Assembly: GCA_036365455.1 (NCBI GenBank)
Contig: JAWQUS010000003.1
Coordinates: forward strand, 3,926,001 to 3,990,000
Direction: 5' to 3'
Length of the DNA: 64,000 nucleotides
Source: Macrosoma leucophasiata
Lineage: Eukaryota > Arthropoda > Insecta > Lepidoptera > Hedylidae
The translations under genes and the position numbers were made by a program. The notes below the pieces were generated by a model. The model searched no databases. It was not told the DNA's origin and saw nothing but the letters and a program-made list of their open reading frames with translations. Shown in pieces: positions 33,107 through 44,015 of this stretch; position 1 is the first letter of the stretch, and every line of letters begins with the position of its first letter.

Positions 33107-34031
33107 TGAAGAATTATAACATTTAATTGATTAAGTTTTCAGGTAGGTATGTATTACCTTTATGTTTCTTAAGATGCAGATAGCATTTCTGAAATATTTT
33201 ACACACACAAGCCTTTTATGTGTTTGTTGAATCTATATTGATGATTTATAACGACATTACTGATTGGTTTTACAATGTACCAATAAAAATAATTATGGTT
33301 ATCACAAATCAGACTTGTAAGAAAAGATGAAACATCAGCAGAATATAACTTTATTAGAAACATTAGAAACTGAATTTCGGAATTTCTTACAAAATTAGAC
33401 AACACACGATTAAAAGTAGCCAAGACCGTTAAATACAGACATTACTATAACAAAAAAGAAGAATATACTAATACTGAAATTAAATTATAAAGTAATTTGT
33501 TTGTATGAATGCGAAGAAGTTAAATGATCAAATTAATGTATCATCTGTCAGCAAGATTAGTTGTTACTTAGAATAGAAATTTAAGAATACACTATAGGCA
33601 GATTCCTTTGTAATTTTTGAGCTTATTATGAAATCTGATTATGAACAAGTAATACGTAATGAAAACATTTTTTTTTACATTTGAACTAATTATGGGAGCA
33701 CAAAAACATTACATGGTAAATAAATTTAACGTTAGGTATACGAGGATGAAACATAAATTACCTAAAGAATCCATTACTATAAATAACGTAACTACTAAAT
33801 TTATAAATTCTGTATTTACAATGTTTAGGCCTGCTATTTAGTAAGAAACTCTACTCTTAGTTTAATATAGCTTAACCTTTTTACTTATCGATTAAATGGT
33901 GTGTAAGAAATTGAACAAACTAAACTATTAATGTTGTAAACATTATAATGTTGATACTCAATTCATAATAACATTATACACTTTTAAACCTATTTGTTAC
34001 TAAAATGTAAATGTAATGTACCTGTTTGTAG
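33107..34031. other. No recognisable gene
   Basis: Very AT-rich. Short chance ORFs only. Confidence 0.4.
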
Positions 34032-34347
34032 CTGCCTCAGTAGCCTAGTGGTAGCAGGCCACTACTATTACGCTGGAGGTCTTGGGTTCGATTCCCGGGT
34101 CGGGGACTATCAGAGATAACGGTTTAAAATCCTTTATCTCTGATTCTATTGGGAATATTTCCATTTTCTGAAAGTTTCCCAGTACCTCGAAGTTTGGTAA
34201 TGTGCCCGGAGATGGCAACAGGCTCGCCACCTGTTACATGGGCCAAAACGTAACCGGCGAATCGTGGGTGTTTGCATGTATGATTGAATGCATGCATTTA
34301 CCTCTGCCTACCCCTTCGGGGATTACAGGCGTGAAGTTACGTTAGTT
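34032..34347 (+). repeat. SINE-T1, intact copy
   Basis: The tRNA-like head has box A 'tagcctagtgg' and box B 'ggttcgattcccg'. Full body and tail '..gtgaagttacgtta' with a short repeat of gttacgtta. Confidence 0.9.
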
Positions 34348-35956
34348 ACGTTACTAAAAAGTAAGTTAAAAAAATGTTTTAATTAAACACAAATTATCAG
34401 ACTTTGCAAGTATTACATGGGTTTGAATAATTCAATATTTATTCCTCTAAAATGTTTGTCATACATTTTATCATTTTTGAGATTTAATAATATTACAATT
34501 TTTTTTAATTTGATAACTACTTGTATAAAAGTATTTCATCACTTCCTGAAAGATTTTCCACTCGGACAGTTTTACATACAAGTACACTTCTTACATTTTT
34601 TTTTCTAGAATAAAAATAAATATTAACATTATATATATTTTGTTTTGCATTGCCATACGCCAAATGAAAATAAAGGACAATTAGTACAAGACATGATAGA
34701 AACTGAATGTGGATCATCCAATCCTAATAATATTTCATTTCAATAACCTTTGGTGATCCACTTGAGGAAATTCCTAGCAATACATGTCACTTTGTGTAAA
34801 ATAAGTATTTAAAAATATGAAAAACAATTTATATCCAATTTAGATTAGACTCAAACCGACAAACCCAGTCGAAGCATGTTTTACATCTGGATGAGTAAAG
34901 AATGTAACCATATCAATAAAACAAATTATTACAGTATGAGCTACTTTTGGTCGCTAATATTGTATGGAAGCCATAACAAATTGATAAAAAGAAAATGAAG
35001 CGAGTTGAATTTTGCATAAAACATGTTAATTTATGTACAATACATCTATTACTATATTTATGTATATGAATTCCAATCCATTTAACATCACCTTTGCTTC
35101 CACCTTTGTGTTTCGGTCAAAACATTAAGTAACTGTAGAATTCAAGTCAACTAAAAATTATTGGTATTATCTTTTCATATTCACATAATTGTGATTATTT
35201 TATGTTTAATGACAAATTGAGGTTGTTTTATAACGGCGCTTTAATTGCAGCTCTGACAGCGTCTGAAGAGCCTGCAAGGGAGGGGTTGATGGGTGAGAGG
35301 TATAAAATTGGCCGAACACTTCACCATCCCTGCTCAATAACTTTTATATCAGTTGCTGATAGCTCACCTATAAATGCACATTCAATTTTAATAATACTCT
35401 ATATTGAACATAGCGAACTTTTGTGTAAAATGCCGTGTTTTATTTTCTTGTTCCAATATCGAGCAACTACACATGATCACATCTCTTCCGCAATAGTTAC
35501 TATCCTTGGAGCTGTAAACAATTTATATCAATAGCTTTTTTAAGCAACTCATGATAGATATTTATTTATATTCCTTTTTCTGTATAATATCACAAATAAT
35601 TTAGGAGTATCGTCGCTTCACGAGTAGGATAATGAGTTATCAACTTTCAATTCATAATACTTTATTTTTCATTCGCTCATCACAATATTATAGTTACGTA
35701 AAATAATCTCTGTTGATTATTATTTTAAAATGATCTTAACATATGATAAATTTCCATGTCCAAACATTTAAAACTGTCGGAAAAATCAATTGTATATTTA
35801 ATTCATCAATTTATTTGTAATATACAGTAAAACATACAATCACTAAAGCTATTGAAAACTATGAAATCATCAGTAAAAACATTTCTTACTCCAACTATAC
35901 AACTCGTTAACAGTACCGTCAGCAAATTCGTTAAGCTGTTACATGTGCACCATTTG
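34348..35956. other. Region downstream of TSPN exon 7
   Basis: No collagen-like Gly-X-Y coding and no LINE domain seen. On the minus strand, AATAAA lies at 35817-35812, about 140 bp past the stop at 35957-35959. A good-looking acceptor ('acccctcccttgcag') lies near 35262, and the frame it opens closes after about ten codons. The 110-codon plus ORF at 35202-35534 has no recognised domain. Confidence 0.4.
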
Positions 35957-35981
35957 TTACAATTTATCTCTCGGTACGTAC

Positions 35982-36067
35982 GTTGCCGATATTCCCGTAA
36001 CTTGGCTCGAACACTGCTTGTGCGCCTGCCCAGCTTTTGGCACCAACACAAGCTGCTCGAGATCACC
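35982..36067 (-). CDS. TSPN gene exon 7 (domain end)
   Basis: Acceptor at 36070-36068 (..gatgacag), starts in phase 0 with GDLEQLVLVPKAGQAHKQC, the last strand of a TSPN domain and its second conserved cysteine. A possible donor gtacgt follows at 35981, phase 2. Without splicing there, the frame continues for nine bases more of unique residues and stops at TAA 35959-35957, with AATAAA at 35817. It may therefore be internal or terminal. Confidence 0.75.
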
Positions 36068-36238
36068 CTGTCATCAGAACACGAGACATTATTGTAACAA
36101 ACTGGTTTTGGACACAGCTTTGGCTAACAGTCTACAGTGGGAAGATAGATGATTAGCCCGAAATTTCCCCGCTTTATATTTTCAAAAGCCTATTCGCATA
36201 TTATTTTTTGCCATATAAGATATTGGATTCGAATTTTA

Positions 36239-36295
36239 CTGGTGGTAGAGCTCCCGTGACGGAGCACGCGGACTTAGGCACCACCGCAGTCAAGA
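36239..36295 (+). repeat. SINE-A head fragment
   Basis: 'actggtggtagagctcccgt' through 'ggcaccaccgca' only. Confidence 0.7.
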
Positions 36296-36760
36296 CACGT
36301 GAGATCACCGGCAGCTTATGAACAATTGAAATCAACTGTCATATTTTAATCGTGAGCTGATGGGTTAAATATTTAAAATAATCTCACGAATTACATATAT
36401 TGTATAGCGCATGATCACAGAATCATAAATTACAAGACAATAAAAATGTCATGTGGCTAAAAACGGCTGACAAAGCATGTCGCCGGTTTGTAAATTCATC
36501 TCTACACACTTGGATAATAACGACGTCCTCAAGTTAACACAAGTAATGAAAACACTTCGAAGAAAAGATAAGAACTGACAGATCCTTGTCATTGGTGTCG
36601 AATACTGTCGACGCGACACCAATTTATGACTGATAGTTCACGCGAGCTGGGCTTTCCTGTTACCCCTGTTATTTAGATTTCTGTGAGTCTGATAGACAGA
36701 TCATCAAACATTTGAAAGACATGCCTGAAAGACCCTTTGCCGACTCTCGTGTTAACTTAC

Positions 36761-36884
36761 CGAAAAGAGATAGCCTATAATGAGATCGGCGTCCCTCGGT
36801 GTGTCAAGTGCGTCTTTTTCAAGGACGTCGGTCCTCAGCCAGCGGCAGTCTACATACACCCGCACTGTGCTGTCGTCATGAACG
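36761..36884 (-). CDS. TSPN gene exon 6
   Basis: Acceptor 'ctctttgtttcag', donor gtaagtta at 36760. Enters in phase 2 and leaves in phase 0. It encodes the strand 'VHDDSTVRVYVDCRWL', with the first conserved cysteine (VDC) of the TSPN fold, and ends '..DADLIIGYLFS', which runs straight into GDLEQ of exon 7 as expected for the family. Confidence 0.85.
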
Positions 36885-36972
36885 CTGAAACAAAGAGCTT
36901 CTTTGAAATAAAACTGGTTTTCGGATTTATCTCGCGTATATTAAACTCAAATGATTATTTTATTTATTACTA

Positions 36973-37290
36973 GCTGTGCCCGCGACTCCGTCCGCGTGCA
37001 CAGCTAGTTTTAGTTTATGATTGTTCAGTACTACCCGGACGAAGTCGAGGGCGCAGCTAGTATAAAAGTAGCCTAAGTTACTCCTTATTATATCAGCTAC
37101 CTACCCGTGGAAGTCCCGTCAAAGTCGGATACACTCCAATTCTACTTATTTGTATCTAGGTATGTATGTATGTATGGAGATAAAAGTCCCGTCAAAATCG
37201 GTCCAGTCGTTCAGATTAGCCCCGCCAAACAGACAGACAGACAGACAAAAATTGTAGAAAGTGTTGTTTTGGTATATGTACCGTGTATAC
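36973..37290 (+). repeat. Element G copy (ctagctgtgcccgcgac)
   Basis: Starts 'actagctgtgcccgcgactc', contains 'cccgtcaaaatcggtcc' and ends in (CAGA)n and 'caaaaattgtag'. Second copy at 59394-59625. A segment near 37106-37135 is repeated inside. This is a non-coding dispersed element, common in Lepidoptera. Confidence 0.65.
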
Positions 37291-37359
37291 GTACATATGC
37301 ATTTAGTAAAAAGCGGTTATTTTAATATTAGAAAACAGACACTCCAATTTTATTTATTT

Positions 37360-37700
37360 GTATAGATTTATTACAACAAAAGATCTAAAAATTCTGTGAA
37401 AATTTTAAGCGTCTACTTGCTACCGTTATTATTAAGCAAAAAATATACGAAAAAAACACGTTTATTGTAAGCCAACTTGGACCTCTTAACATTTTAATTT
37501 TCTTATTTTTAGTAATTAATTTGGTTTTTATAGCGGTAACAGAAATACATAATTTATGAAAATGTTAGCTTTCTAGCTATCACTATTTATGAGATACAGC
37601 CTGGTGACAAACAGACGGACGGACGGACAGACAGACAGACAGCGGTGGATTAGTAATCCGTAGGGTCCGTTTTTACCTTTAAGGTACGAAACCCCCTAAA
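37360..37700 (+). repeat. M4-related repeat, 3' part
   Basis: Ends with (GACG/GACA)n then 'taccttt..aaggtacgaaaccc', the same end as the M4 element at 40725-41281. Confidence 0.5.
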
Positions 37701-37984
37701 AGATAGAACTAAGATACAGAAAAGCTTTAAAATATTCGATATAATTCTTTAAATTGACATATTTTTTTTATTTCTTACCCGATTCACATGAAACAAACAC
37801 TTAATGTTAAGTGAAACTTACCACAATATATTAGTGAAAACCGCAAATCGAATAAGCCGTTTCTGAAATTAGGGTGTACAAACACACAGACAAATAGACA
37901 TTTTTGGGAATAAAAAGTACCCAGTGTTGTGCGCCAAAGGTTAAAGTATAATCATACCAAGTTTCATTGTTATCGGACCGGTAG

Positions 37985-38035
37985 TTTTTAAGTGATGCTT
38001 GAACAAACAGACAGACAGACAGACATACAGACACA
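37985..38035 (+). repeat. (CAGA)n microsatellite at a repeat end
   Basis: 'caaacagacagacagacagac' followed by an A-run. It is the same kind of end as element G. Confidence 0.6.
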
Positions 38036-38147
38036 AAAAAAAATCTAATCACATATTTGTGTTCGATATCGATCTAGTGACATCCCCTGGTATTTATTTT
38101 TTCAATATTTTTAATGTACAGAATTCACACTTCTGCAGTTTTATTAT

Positions 38148-38470
38148 AAGTATAGATATAGGCCAAACAAAGAGTGTGGTTTCCACTAGAATTAAAGAAC
38201 ATATTGCTGATGTCAAACACCGTAGAGCAGGGAGGTCTGCAGTCTGTGTCACACAGCGGACAAACCAACTCATTATATTCGGTTTGACAAAACTCGAATA
38301 CTCGCTACAGAAAACAGACCAATTCCAAGAATGGTTCGCGAGGTTATTGAGTTTAAAAAACATCCAAATTTCAATAGAGAAGATGGTTGGCGATTGTCAC
38401 TAACATGCGATCCAAAACTCAGTAGAATAAGCTCTACAACCAGTAAAAATAACTGTCATAACAATGCAGA
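38148..38470 (+). pseudogene. Penelope-like element, GIY-YIG endonuclease end
   Basis: Two frames together give the C-terminal endonuclease of a Penelope-like retroelement: 'IGQTKSVVSTRIKEHIADVK' then, after a one-base loss near 38254, '..CHTADKPTHYIRFDKTR..' and 'HPNFNREDGWRL'. The YIG half of the motif survives as DIG and the GIY half is absent. The RT domain is absent. It lies within intron 5 of the TSPN gene. A dead 3' fragment. Confidence 0.7.
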
Positions 38471-38892
38471 ACTTCTATCTGAAAGTAATTTAAAAACAGC
38501 TCCGAATAACAATCCCACGAATCCAGGAATCACGCTATTTTTAGCATTCGTATTTCAGGTTTGCATTGTATTATAATTTTATTTCTTGTTCTTTTCACGG
38601 GACCTGATTAAATCGACGTGGGTTGGACCCACATCATGGTTTGGGTAGATTTCCCAAGGGATTCACTGACTTTCTGTGCTCGCTGCAATATGTTTTGTTT
38701 AATGTTGCCAGAAACTTTTGAGTCGAGTTTCGAAATTTATTGTCTGTTCCTTTATTTGACTCATAAAGTGCTTTGTTTTTTTTTATTTTTCGTTGAATTT
38801 GAATGAATTTGTGGTTTAGGGAAAACTCAATGTTAATTAAGATTACTGAGGATAGGTATTGACTGTTTAAGTATTGCCAGTCAATAAGTATC
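38471..38892. other. No recognisable gene
   Basis: Intronic sequence after the Penelope-like fragment. It may include that element's 3' UTR. No exon with matching phase seen. Confidence 0.4.
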
Positions 38893-38978
38893 ACATACTT
38901 GTGGTAGAGCATCAGTGATCGAGCTCGCGGGTGAAGGCGCTATCACACATTACATAATCTACTTGCCGCTAAATTGTT
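38893..38978 (+). repeat. SINE-A head fragment, diverged
   Basis: 'ttgtggtagagcatcagtga' to 'tctacttgccgctaaat'. Confidence 0.65.
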
Positions 38979-39750
38979 GAATTTGAAAAGGATTCATACT
39001 GCATTAGTCTAAATAGCTTTCCAATTATCACATTGTATGTGGTCAATTTTTTGGAAGTATCGCAATGAGTATCGCATATAGCTCCATAAAACATAAAAAT
39101 AAATATTATTATATATATTTATATTTATAATCCAACAAACCTTCTTAAAGAATCGCTCTATTTATTGGGGAAATCGCCAATAGAGAGATCTTAAATACGA
39201 TGTATAGATAGATATTTTGTGACTAACTTAATCTGTACAAAACTGTTAATTTCCTTTTATAACATTCAATTAGCCACTTGGCTGCGTCGTAATGGAATTA
39301 ATTCTTAATAAGGAAATGTTCAGTCTTTTGTGAAGGCACAAAGTTAATACTTAAATGTAGAGAACGTTGCTTTTTTAATATTCGAATTGGAATTTTTAAT
39401 TTCCTCTCCATCGTCAACATAATTATTGAGTCAATCTACTATTTTATTGCAAAACGAAACAATTTTAACAGCTAATTGCAAACGTTCTGTGTCGTTTAAT
39501 TTTAATTAATTCTCGTTTGAGTTCAGAATGAAACAATAAATATTTTCGTTCTTTTTACATTTTTTGTAAAGTCATAAGTCATTCTGCAAACATGACCCAC
39601 CCACTCCCACTTCAACTTCACTGCTTTTAAGGTCTTTTTAAGGTCTATTCACGATACTCGTTTGTTTGCGAATGATAGTGTAGTGTATTTTTTCAGTTCG
39701 CTTCACACCCTGGATGCTCCGTTCCATCGCTCGTTGGTATAGACTCCATA
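38979..39750. other. No recognisable gene
   Basis: AT-rich intronic sequence. Confidence 0.4.
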
Positions 39751-39758
39751 CTATAGAC

Positions 39759-40085
39759 CAGAGGTTCCCAAACTATTTCTTCTTGTAGACCCCTTTCATT
39801 TTTTTTCTGGTGTCCGTGGACCCCCTTGCTACATTTATATCACATTCCTATATGTCCAAATTTTATTCACGCCTACTTAGACCCATCGAGTCTCCCATGG
39901 ACCACTTTGGGAATCACTGGTATGATGTTAGTAAATTGGTACTATCAGTGTATGTGTTGAGATCCATTATCGTGGACCCCCATTTTCATTTCATGGACCC
40001 CCAAATTTTTTTTTCGCTGGCCCCGACCATTTTCAGTTTGTCATAGACCCCCAGGGGTCGATATAGACCACTTTGGGAATCACTG
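39759..40085. mobile_element. hAT-type MITE with 8-bp target duplication
   Basis: Ends 'cagaggttcccaaact' and, inverted, 'cagtgattcccaaagtgg'. It is flanked by ctatagac (39751-39758) and ctatagag (40086-40093), 7 of 8 bases identical. 8-bp duplications and CAG-type ends fit hAT elements. The interior repeats 'ggaccccc' motifs. No ORF. Confidence 0.8.
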
Positions 40086-40462
40086 CTATAGAGCAACATG
40101 GGCACAGTATAGATACAAACTGTACTGTGACACGGGCCACCGGCCGCCGCGGCGGACCGAAGGGGACATGTGGGAGGGGAGTAGCCATAGCGTCTATTAC
40201 CGATGCAAAACAGTCTGTCATTTTTTGCGGGGGGAAAAGCGTGTGACACTCACACACACTACAAAATTCGTCTATTATACTACGCAACTCACACCTTGAC
40301 TTTAAGAAAATACTTAAACAATTTCACGCTCACATCTAAACATCTAGGTGACAGGCATAGGCCCACATGGGTTTGTACTTTGACAGAGGGGAAAGCCTAC
40401 ATATCACTACGCCCCTCCGGTCCGCCGCGGCCGGTGGCCCGTGTTGCTCTATGCTCGTTGGA
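40086..40462. mobile_element. MITE M2, complete copy
   Basis: Inverted ends 'tatagagcaacatgggc' and 'gcccgtgttgctctat', with subterminal mirrored 'ccgccgcggcggaccg' / 'cggtccgccgcggccgg'. No ORF. Other copies at 16566 (left half) and 60585-60868. Confidence 0.75.
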
Positions 40463-40469
40463 AAACTTT

Positions 40470-40668
40470 GTGTCGTGCAGAAAAATGTACAAAAATAGTA
40501 ACATATTGGACCCCGGATGCTCGGTGCTATCGAGGTCGACCTCGAAAGCGCTGGCGAGACGATCTCGATCGCTTTGGACCCAATTGGCTCGATGTTGCAA
40601 AAGACCGCGATAGGTGGAAGAAAATAGGGGAGGTTTTTGTGCAGCAGTGGGACAGTTTAAGCTATTAA
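40470..40668 (+). pseudogene. LINE ORF2 C-terminal fragment (RTE-like)
   Basis: The frame reads '..RGRPRKRWRDDLDRFGPNW' and ends 'GEVFVQQWDSLSY' stop. The G-R-P-x-x-R-W-x-D-D and (F/Y)-x-Q-Q-W endings are those of RTE-like ORF2s, but the sequence differs from the 16.8-kb element, so it is another family. Confidence 0.65.
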
Positions 40669-40724
40669 AAAATGGTTGGAGTAAAGAACTTATCTGTAAA
40701 AGATAAGTAAATGCAATCCTATGA

Positions 40725-41281
40725 TAAAAAACCGGTCAAGTGCGTGTCGGGCCACGCGCAGTGTGGGGTTCCGTATTTAGTGCATTTACAGAGTAAGTAA
40801 TGTAATGAAAAACTTCTTATAGGTTTTCCAGTAATCTATAGGCAAGGAACTATTTTCCACATTTTTTTCAAAATTTTAAGTTCAGTAGTTTCGGATATAG
40901 GGGGGGGGAATGGTCAATTTTCGTCGTTTTTCTCAAATAACTTCAAATTTGTTTATGTAAAAATTATAAAAAATATATATCTGAGATGCTGACAACAACC
41001 TCTTTCATTTGATATGTCACACGACACAGTTTACATTCATCATTTTCTCTTTTTAAATTTTCTGATTTACCCCCCGAAAGTGGTTCCCTGTTTAAAATTT
41101 ATTATTTTACTTGACGTGTTCATCTTTGGGTCACCAATTTACATATATTTATCAAATTTCAACTCAATCGGTCGAGTAGTTTCGGAGCAAATTGGCTGTG
41201 AAGGACGGACAGACAGACAGACAGACGCACGAGTGATCCTATAAGGGTTCCTTTTTTCCTTTTAAGGTACGGAACCCTAAA
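40725..41281 (+). mobile_element. M4 element, long copy
   Basis: From 'aaccggtcaagtgcgtgtcg' through 'tggggttccgta' to (GACA)n and 'aaggtacggaaccct'. A reverse relative lies at 61700-62520. Non-coding, a common lepidopteran dispersed element of unclear class. Confidence 0.65.
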
Positions 41282-41498
41282 AAAGGTCAAGATTTTAACC
41301 ATTTCTGGACAGTATACGAGACACAATAAAAGTTTTATTGTTATAACGTCTATAGACGTTTACTGTCCTTGAAAGTGTCAAATTATTGCAACATTTTTTT
41401 TATGTTAACACGCTATTTATAAATATCAGAGAGTTAAACAAACACACATCGCGTAACGTATAATATAAGTGCATTTCAAATATGTTCTATTGACCAAC

Positions 41499-41683
41499 CT
41501 TATAGCGATATGATGCCACCTGAAGTCATACAGTGGAACAGCTAGGTAGATGGACCGTGATGTGCCAGCTCCTGCATGAACCAGCCTGGCTGCTCCTCTC
41601 CCAGCTAGCTCCAGGGATAAGAAGGACCCAGTGCGGCGACGGGATCTCAGGGAAAATAATGTTCCCTGGCCGTAGCCTCCGCT
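41499..41683 (-). CDS. TSPN gene exon 5
   Basis: Acceptor 'ttatttgtctatcag', donor gttggt at 41498. Enters in phase 0 and leaves in phase 2. Only one frame is open over 185 bases. It encodes 'SGGYGQGTLFSLRSRR..' and ends '..DFRWHHIAI' plus two bases, which with the first base of exon 6 give the serine of 'RWHHIAIS', the typical TSPN/LamG 'W-H-x-(I/V)-A' strand. Confidence 0.85.
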
Positions 41684-41739
41684 CTGATAGACAAATAAAT
41701 CATAAAATTAGTTTTTTTTGGCAAAAAATGGAGTTTTTT

Positions 41740-41787
41740 TATGTAAGGAAGGTGACAAACAAGCATGCAGCTGATGTTAAGTGATGA
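41740..41787 (-). repeat. SINE-A tail fragment
   Basis: 'gtgacaaacaagcatgcagc' with 'gttaagtgatg'. Only the last 45 bp of the family remain. Confidence 0.6.
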
Positions 41788-41799
41788 TTTTTTTTACCA

Positions 41800-42056
41800 G
41801 TATGTCCGAAAGTTGATAGACGAGCAAACGGGCCACCGGAAAGTGGTCACCGTCGCCTATGAACATTTGCAACACCAGGGGAGTTGCCAACGCGCTGCCA
41901 GCCCTGAAGGACTCTTTTGACGCCATTTTTGAAGAACCCCCTATTGTAGCACCTAAGGAAAACCTCAGAGGAAAGTTCGTTCCACAATTTACACGTTCTG
42001 GGCAGTAACGAACGTGAAAACCGCACCGTTAAGCACTGAAGCACTGCCAGGTGTCT
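41800..42056 (-). pseudogene. CR1/L2-like LINE, ORF2 end
   Basis: On the minus strand: 'LLPRTCKLWNELSSEVF' then 'GFFKNGVKRVLQGWQR', the R-T-x-x-L-W-N-x-L-P pattern at the extreme C-terminus of CR1/L2-type and related LINE ORF2s. A plus-strand relative is at 51800-51985. Confidence 0.65.
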
Positions 42057-42218
42057 AGTCGTTGAGGGTGGAACTTCTCTCTTCGATGATAGATAGTAAG
42101 GTGTAGGAAAAGAGACGGTGGCACCATGTCAAACAGTTCAGCAGAGCACTCACCATTGTAGAGACGGTACAACACGCACAGACTCCCAATGGCTCAGTGC
42201 AGGCTCAGATGTTCGAGC

Positions 42219-42264
42219 CTCTATGATAATGGTAATGGTTACCACCACTACCATTATCATAGAG
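42219..42264. other. 16-bp perfect hairpin
   Basis: Arms 'ctctatgataatggta' (42219-42234) and its reverse complement (42249-42264), with a 14-base loop. It sits at the junction with a SINE-T1 3' piece. Confidence 0.8.
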
Positions 42265-42408
42265 TTTGGTTATGTACCCGGAGATGGCAACAGGCTTGCC
42301 ACCTGATATATGGGCCAAAACGTAACCGGCGAACCGTGGGTGTTTGCATGTATGATTGAATTTTACCTCTGCCTACCCCTTCGGGGATTACAGGCGTGAT
42401 GTTACGTT
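42265..42408 (+). repeat. SINE-T1, 3' part
   Basis: 'tttggttatgtacccggaga' to 'gattacaggcgtgatgttacg'. Head missing. Confidence 0.8.
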
Positions 42409-42437
42409 TACAATACTATTAAATCAATAAATTCGGT

Positions 42438-42600
42438 TACACCCACACTAAGTATGAACCTGTGTCGTGGGTGCCGTTGTACACACACAAATCATACTCA
42501 TACACACAGAGCCGAAACAAAAATATCTGTAGGCCATACAGACATTAGTCCCGGTGCGAGGATCGAATTCATGACCCTAACCGGATCGTCAAATCGAATA
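42438..42600 (-). repeat. SINE-T2, diverged copy
   Basis: Reverse T2 body ('tgtgtcgtgggtgccgttgt') and a decayed tRNA-like head ('ggtgcgaggatcgaattc'). Confidence 0.7.
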
Positions 42601-42887
42601 TCAATTACTAGTAAATAATGTCAACTAATGAAGAAATAAATATAACTTTGAAATTTGTCAATAAAACAAAGCTGTTGCTGTGCCTTTTTTCCATTCTTCA
42701 AATTAATTTCGGGTACAAATAAAACAGTTTATGTTTTTGATTTTCTGTTTGCTTTTGAACATAGCCTTTGGCATCGTCCAGGTACTGTTGTTATTAAAAT
42801 TACGATTGCTAAATTAAGGCTGCCTATTTTTTATCCTTACAAACCTTGTAACGATATTATTATGTTTAATATTAATAATTATAATAA
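42601..42887. other. No recognisable gene
   Basis: AT-rich intron sequence. It may include unrecognised upstream parts of the LINE fragment that follows. Confidence 0.4.
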
Positions 42888-43103
42888 TATCTTGATCTGG
42901 CTCACGAGGTTGTCGCCATGTGGGATGTGGATTCGGAAATCATTGTGCCGATAGTCGTATCGGTGAACGGGCTGATAGCGAAGAGCCTCGACCAACATCT
43001 CAAGAGGCTCTCGCTAGGTGGATGGATCAAGGGTCTGATACAGAAAGCAGTACTCCTCGGCACGGCACGCATAGTGAGGAGGTTTCTGTCTCTGTGTCCC
43101 TAA
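42888..43103 (+). pseudogene. LINE ORF C-terminal fragment
   Basis: Reads 'IIVPIVVSVNGLIAKSLDQH' then '..LIQKAVLLGTARIVRRFLSL'. This 'V-P-I-V-x-S ... Q-K-x-x-L-L-G-T-x-R-I-(V/L)-R' segment is the C-terminal tail of a group of insect LINE polyproteins. A second frame nearby (42920-43162) is a shadow. The 3' UTR runs into 'attttttaatat'. Clade not assigned. Confidence 0.55.
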
Positions 43104-43325
43104 CCACCAGCAGTTTGGACCCTGCTCCCGCTGCCGACGGCACACTATTTTTTATTTTTTAATATATTTGTTGTTTTTTTTAATACGTTTATATGTAAAA
43201 AAATATTTAATAAGTTTTATGAATATATAAGTGGAATAACAATAAAGCAATCAATTAAGTAAGTAGAGATACTAACATAAATAAAGAAATAATAATAATG
43301 TTGTTAACACAAGCTTAAATCTTAC

Positions 43326-43528
43326 CTCAGGCCGTAACCTCAGAGAGATGAACAATGTGAACTCCCTAGGAAAAGTCCTCCCTGGAGCGAATAGTTCTGA
43401 GGAGGCTATCCAGATGTAGGAGTTAGGCTTCAGACTGAACGCCTGCGGGCGATCCGTGACGGAACCCCATCGCGCCTGCGCGGGATGGAAGTTACGGCGA
43501 GCACCCGGAGCTAGTGGGTTTATTGTAC
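43326..43528 (-). CDS. TSPN gene exon 4 (domain start)
   Basis: Acceptor '..gtgtgcgcag', donor gtaaga at 43325. Enters in phase 1 and leaves in phase 0. Only one frame is open. It contains '..QAFSLKPNSYIWIASSEL' and 'FPREFTLFISLRLRPE', the first strands of a TSPN domain (compare the L-F-P-x-G-x-F-P-E-D-F-S pattern of V/XI collagens). Upstream residues are not conserved in any family I know. Confidence 0.85.
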
Positions 43529-43676
43529 CTGCGCACACATAAAAATCAAATAAAAACATTATTTAAAAAAAGTATTTTTATAAAGTCGATTAATAAACGA
43601 TAAACATGCATCACAAGCCGAATGCTTAGCTACCTGTAGTTCTGCACATTTTCTTGCGTGCAGCATTCTGCGATTC

Positions 43677-44015
43677 AGGGTCATAGCTCAGCACAGCCAC
43701 CCGGCACCCGACTAGCACCGTCTCGTTTTACGGCATCCACTCGTTGACGACAAGTGGTCCACGGGTGAGCGACGCTTTGTTACTTGTGAACCACTCGCGG
43801 ACAGCGCGTGGTCCACTTGGGAACAGTGCGTTGGCAATGCAAAGTCAATTCAAGGCAAGCTTGTAGTCATCGAGTGGTCCAGTTGCGTTCGTTCGTAGAC
43901 CGCGCGCCTCTTGCGCGTTGACTGACAGCTTGCGGTCGAGGCGGTACGAAGCGAGTTGATGTAATGAGTGCAGACCGCTCGAGGCGGTCGGGTGGCCGTA
44001 GTTAACTATGACCCT
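43677..44015. mobile_element. GC-rich TIR element (MITE)
   Basis: About 339 bp with inverted ends 'agggtcatagctcagcacag' and '..gtagttaactatgaccct'. The inside repeats 'gtggtcca' three times and mirrored 'gaggcggt' motifs. The local GC is far above its surroundings. Family unknown. Confidence 0.55.

Noticed and set aside
35262..35330. An eighth TSPN exon after 'acccctcccttgcag'
   Set aside because: The needed phase closes after about ten codons and gives no known domain. Kept only as a remark.
37600..37650. CRISPR-like short repeats (GACA/GACG)
   Set aside because: Simple microsatellite at the end of a dispersed element; no spacers, eukaryotic context.
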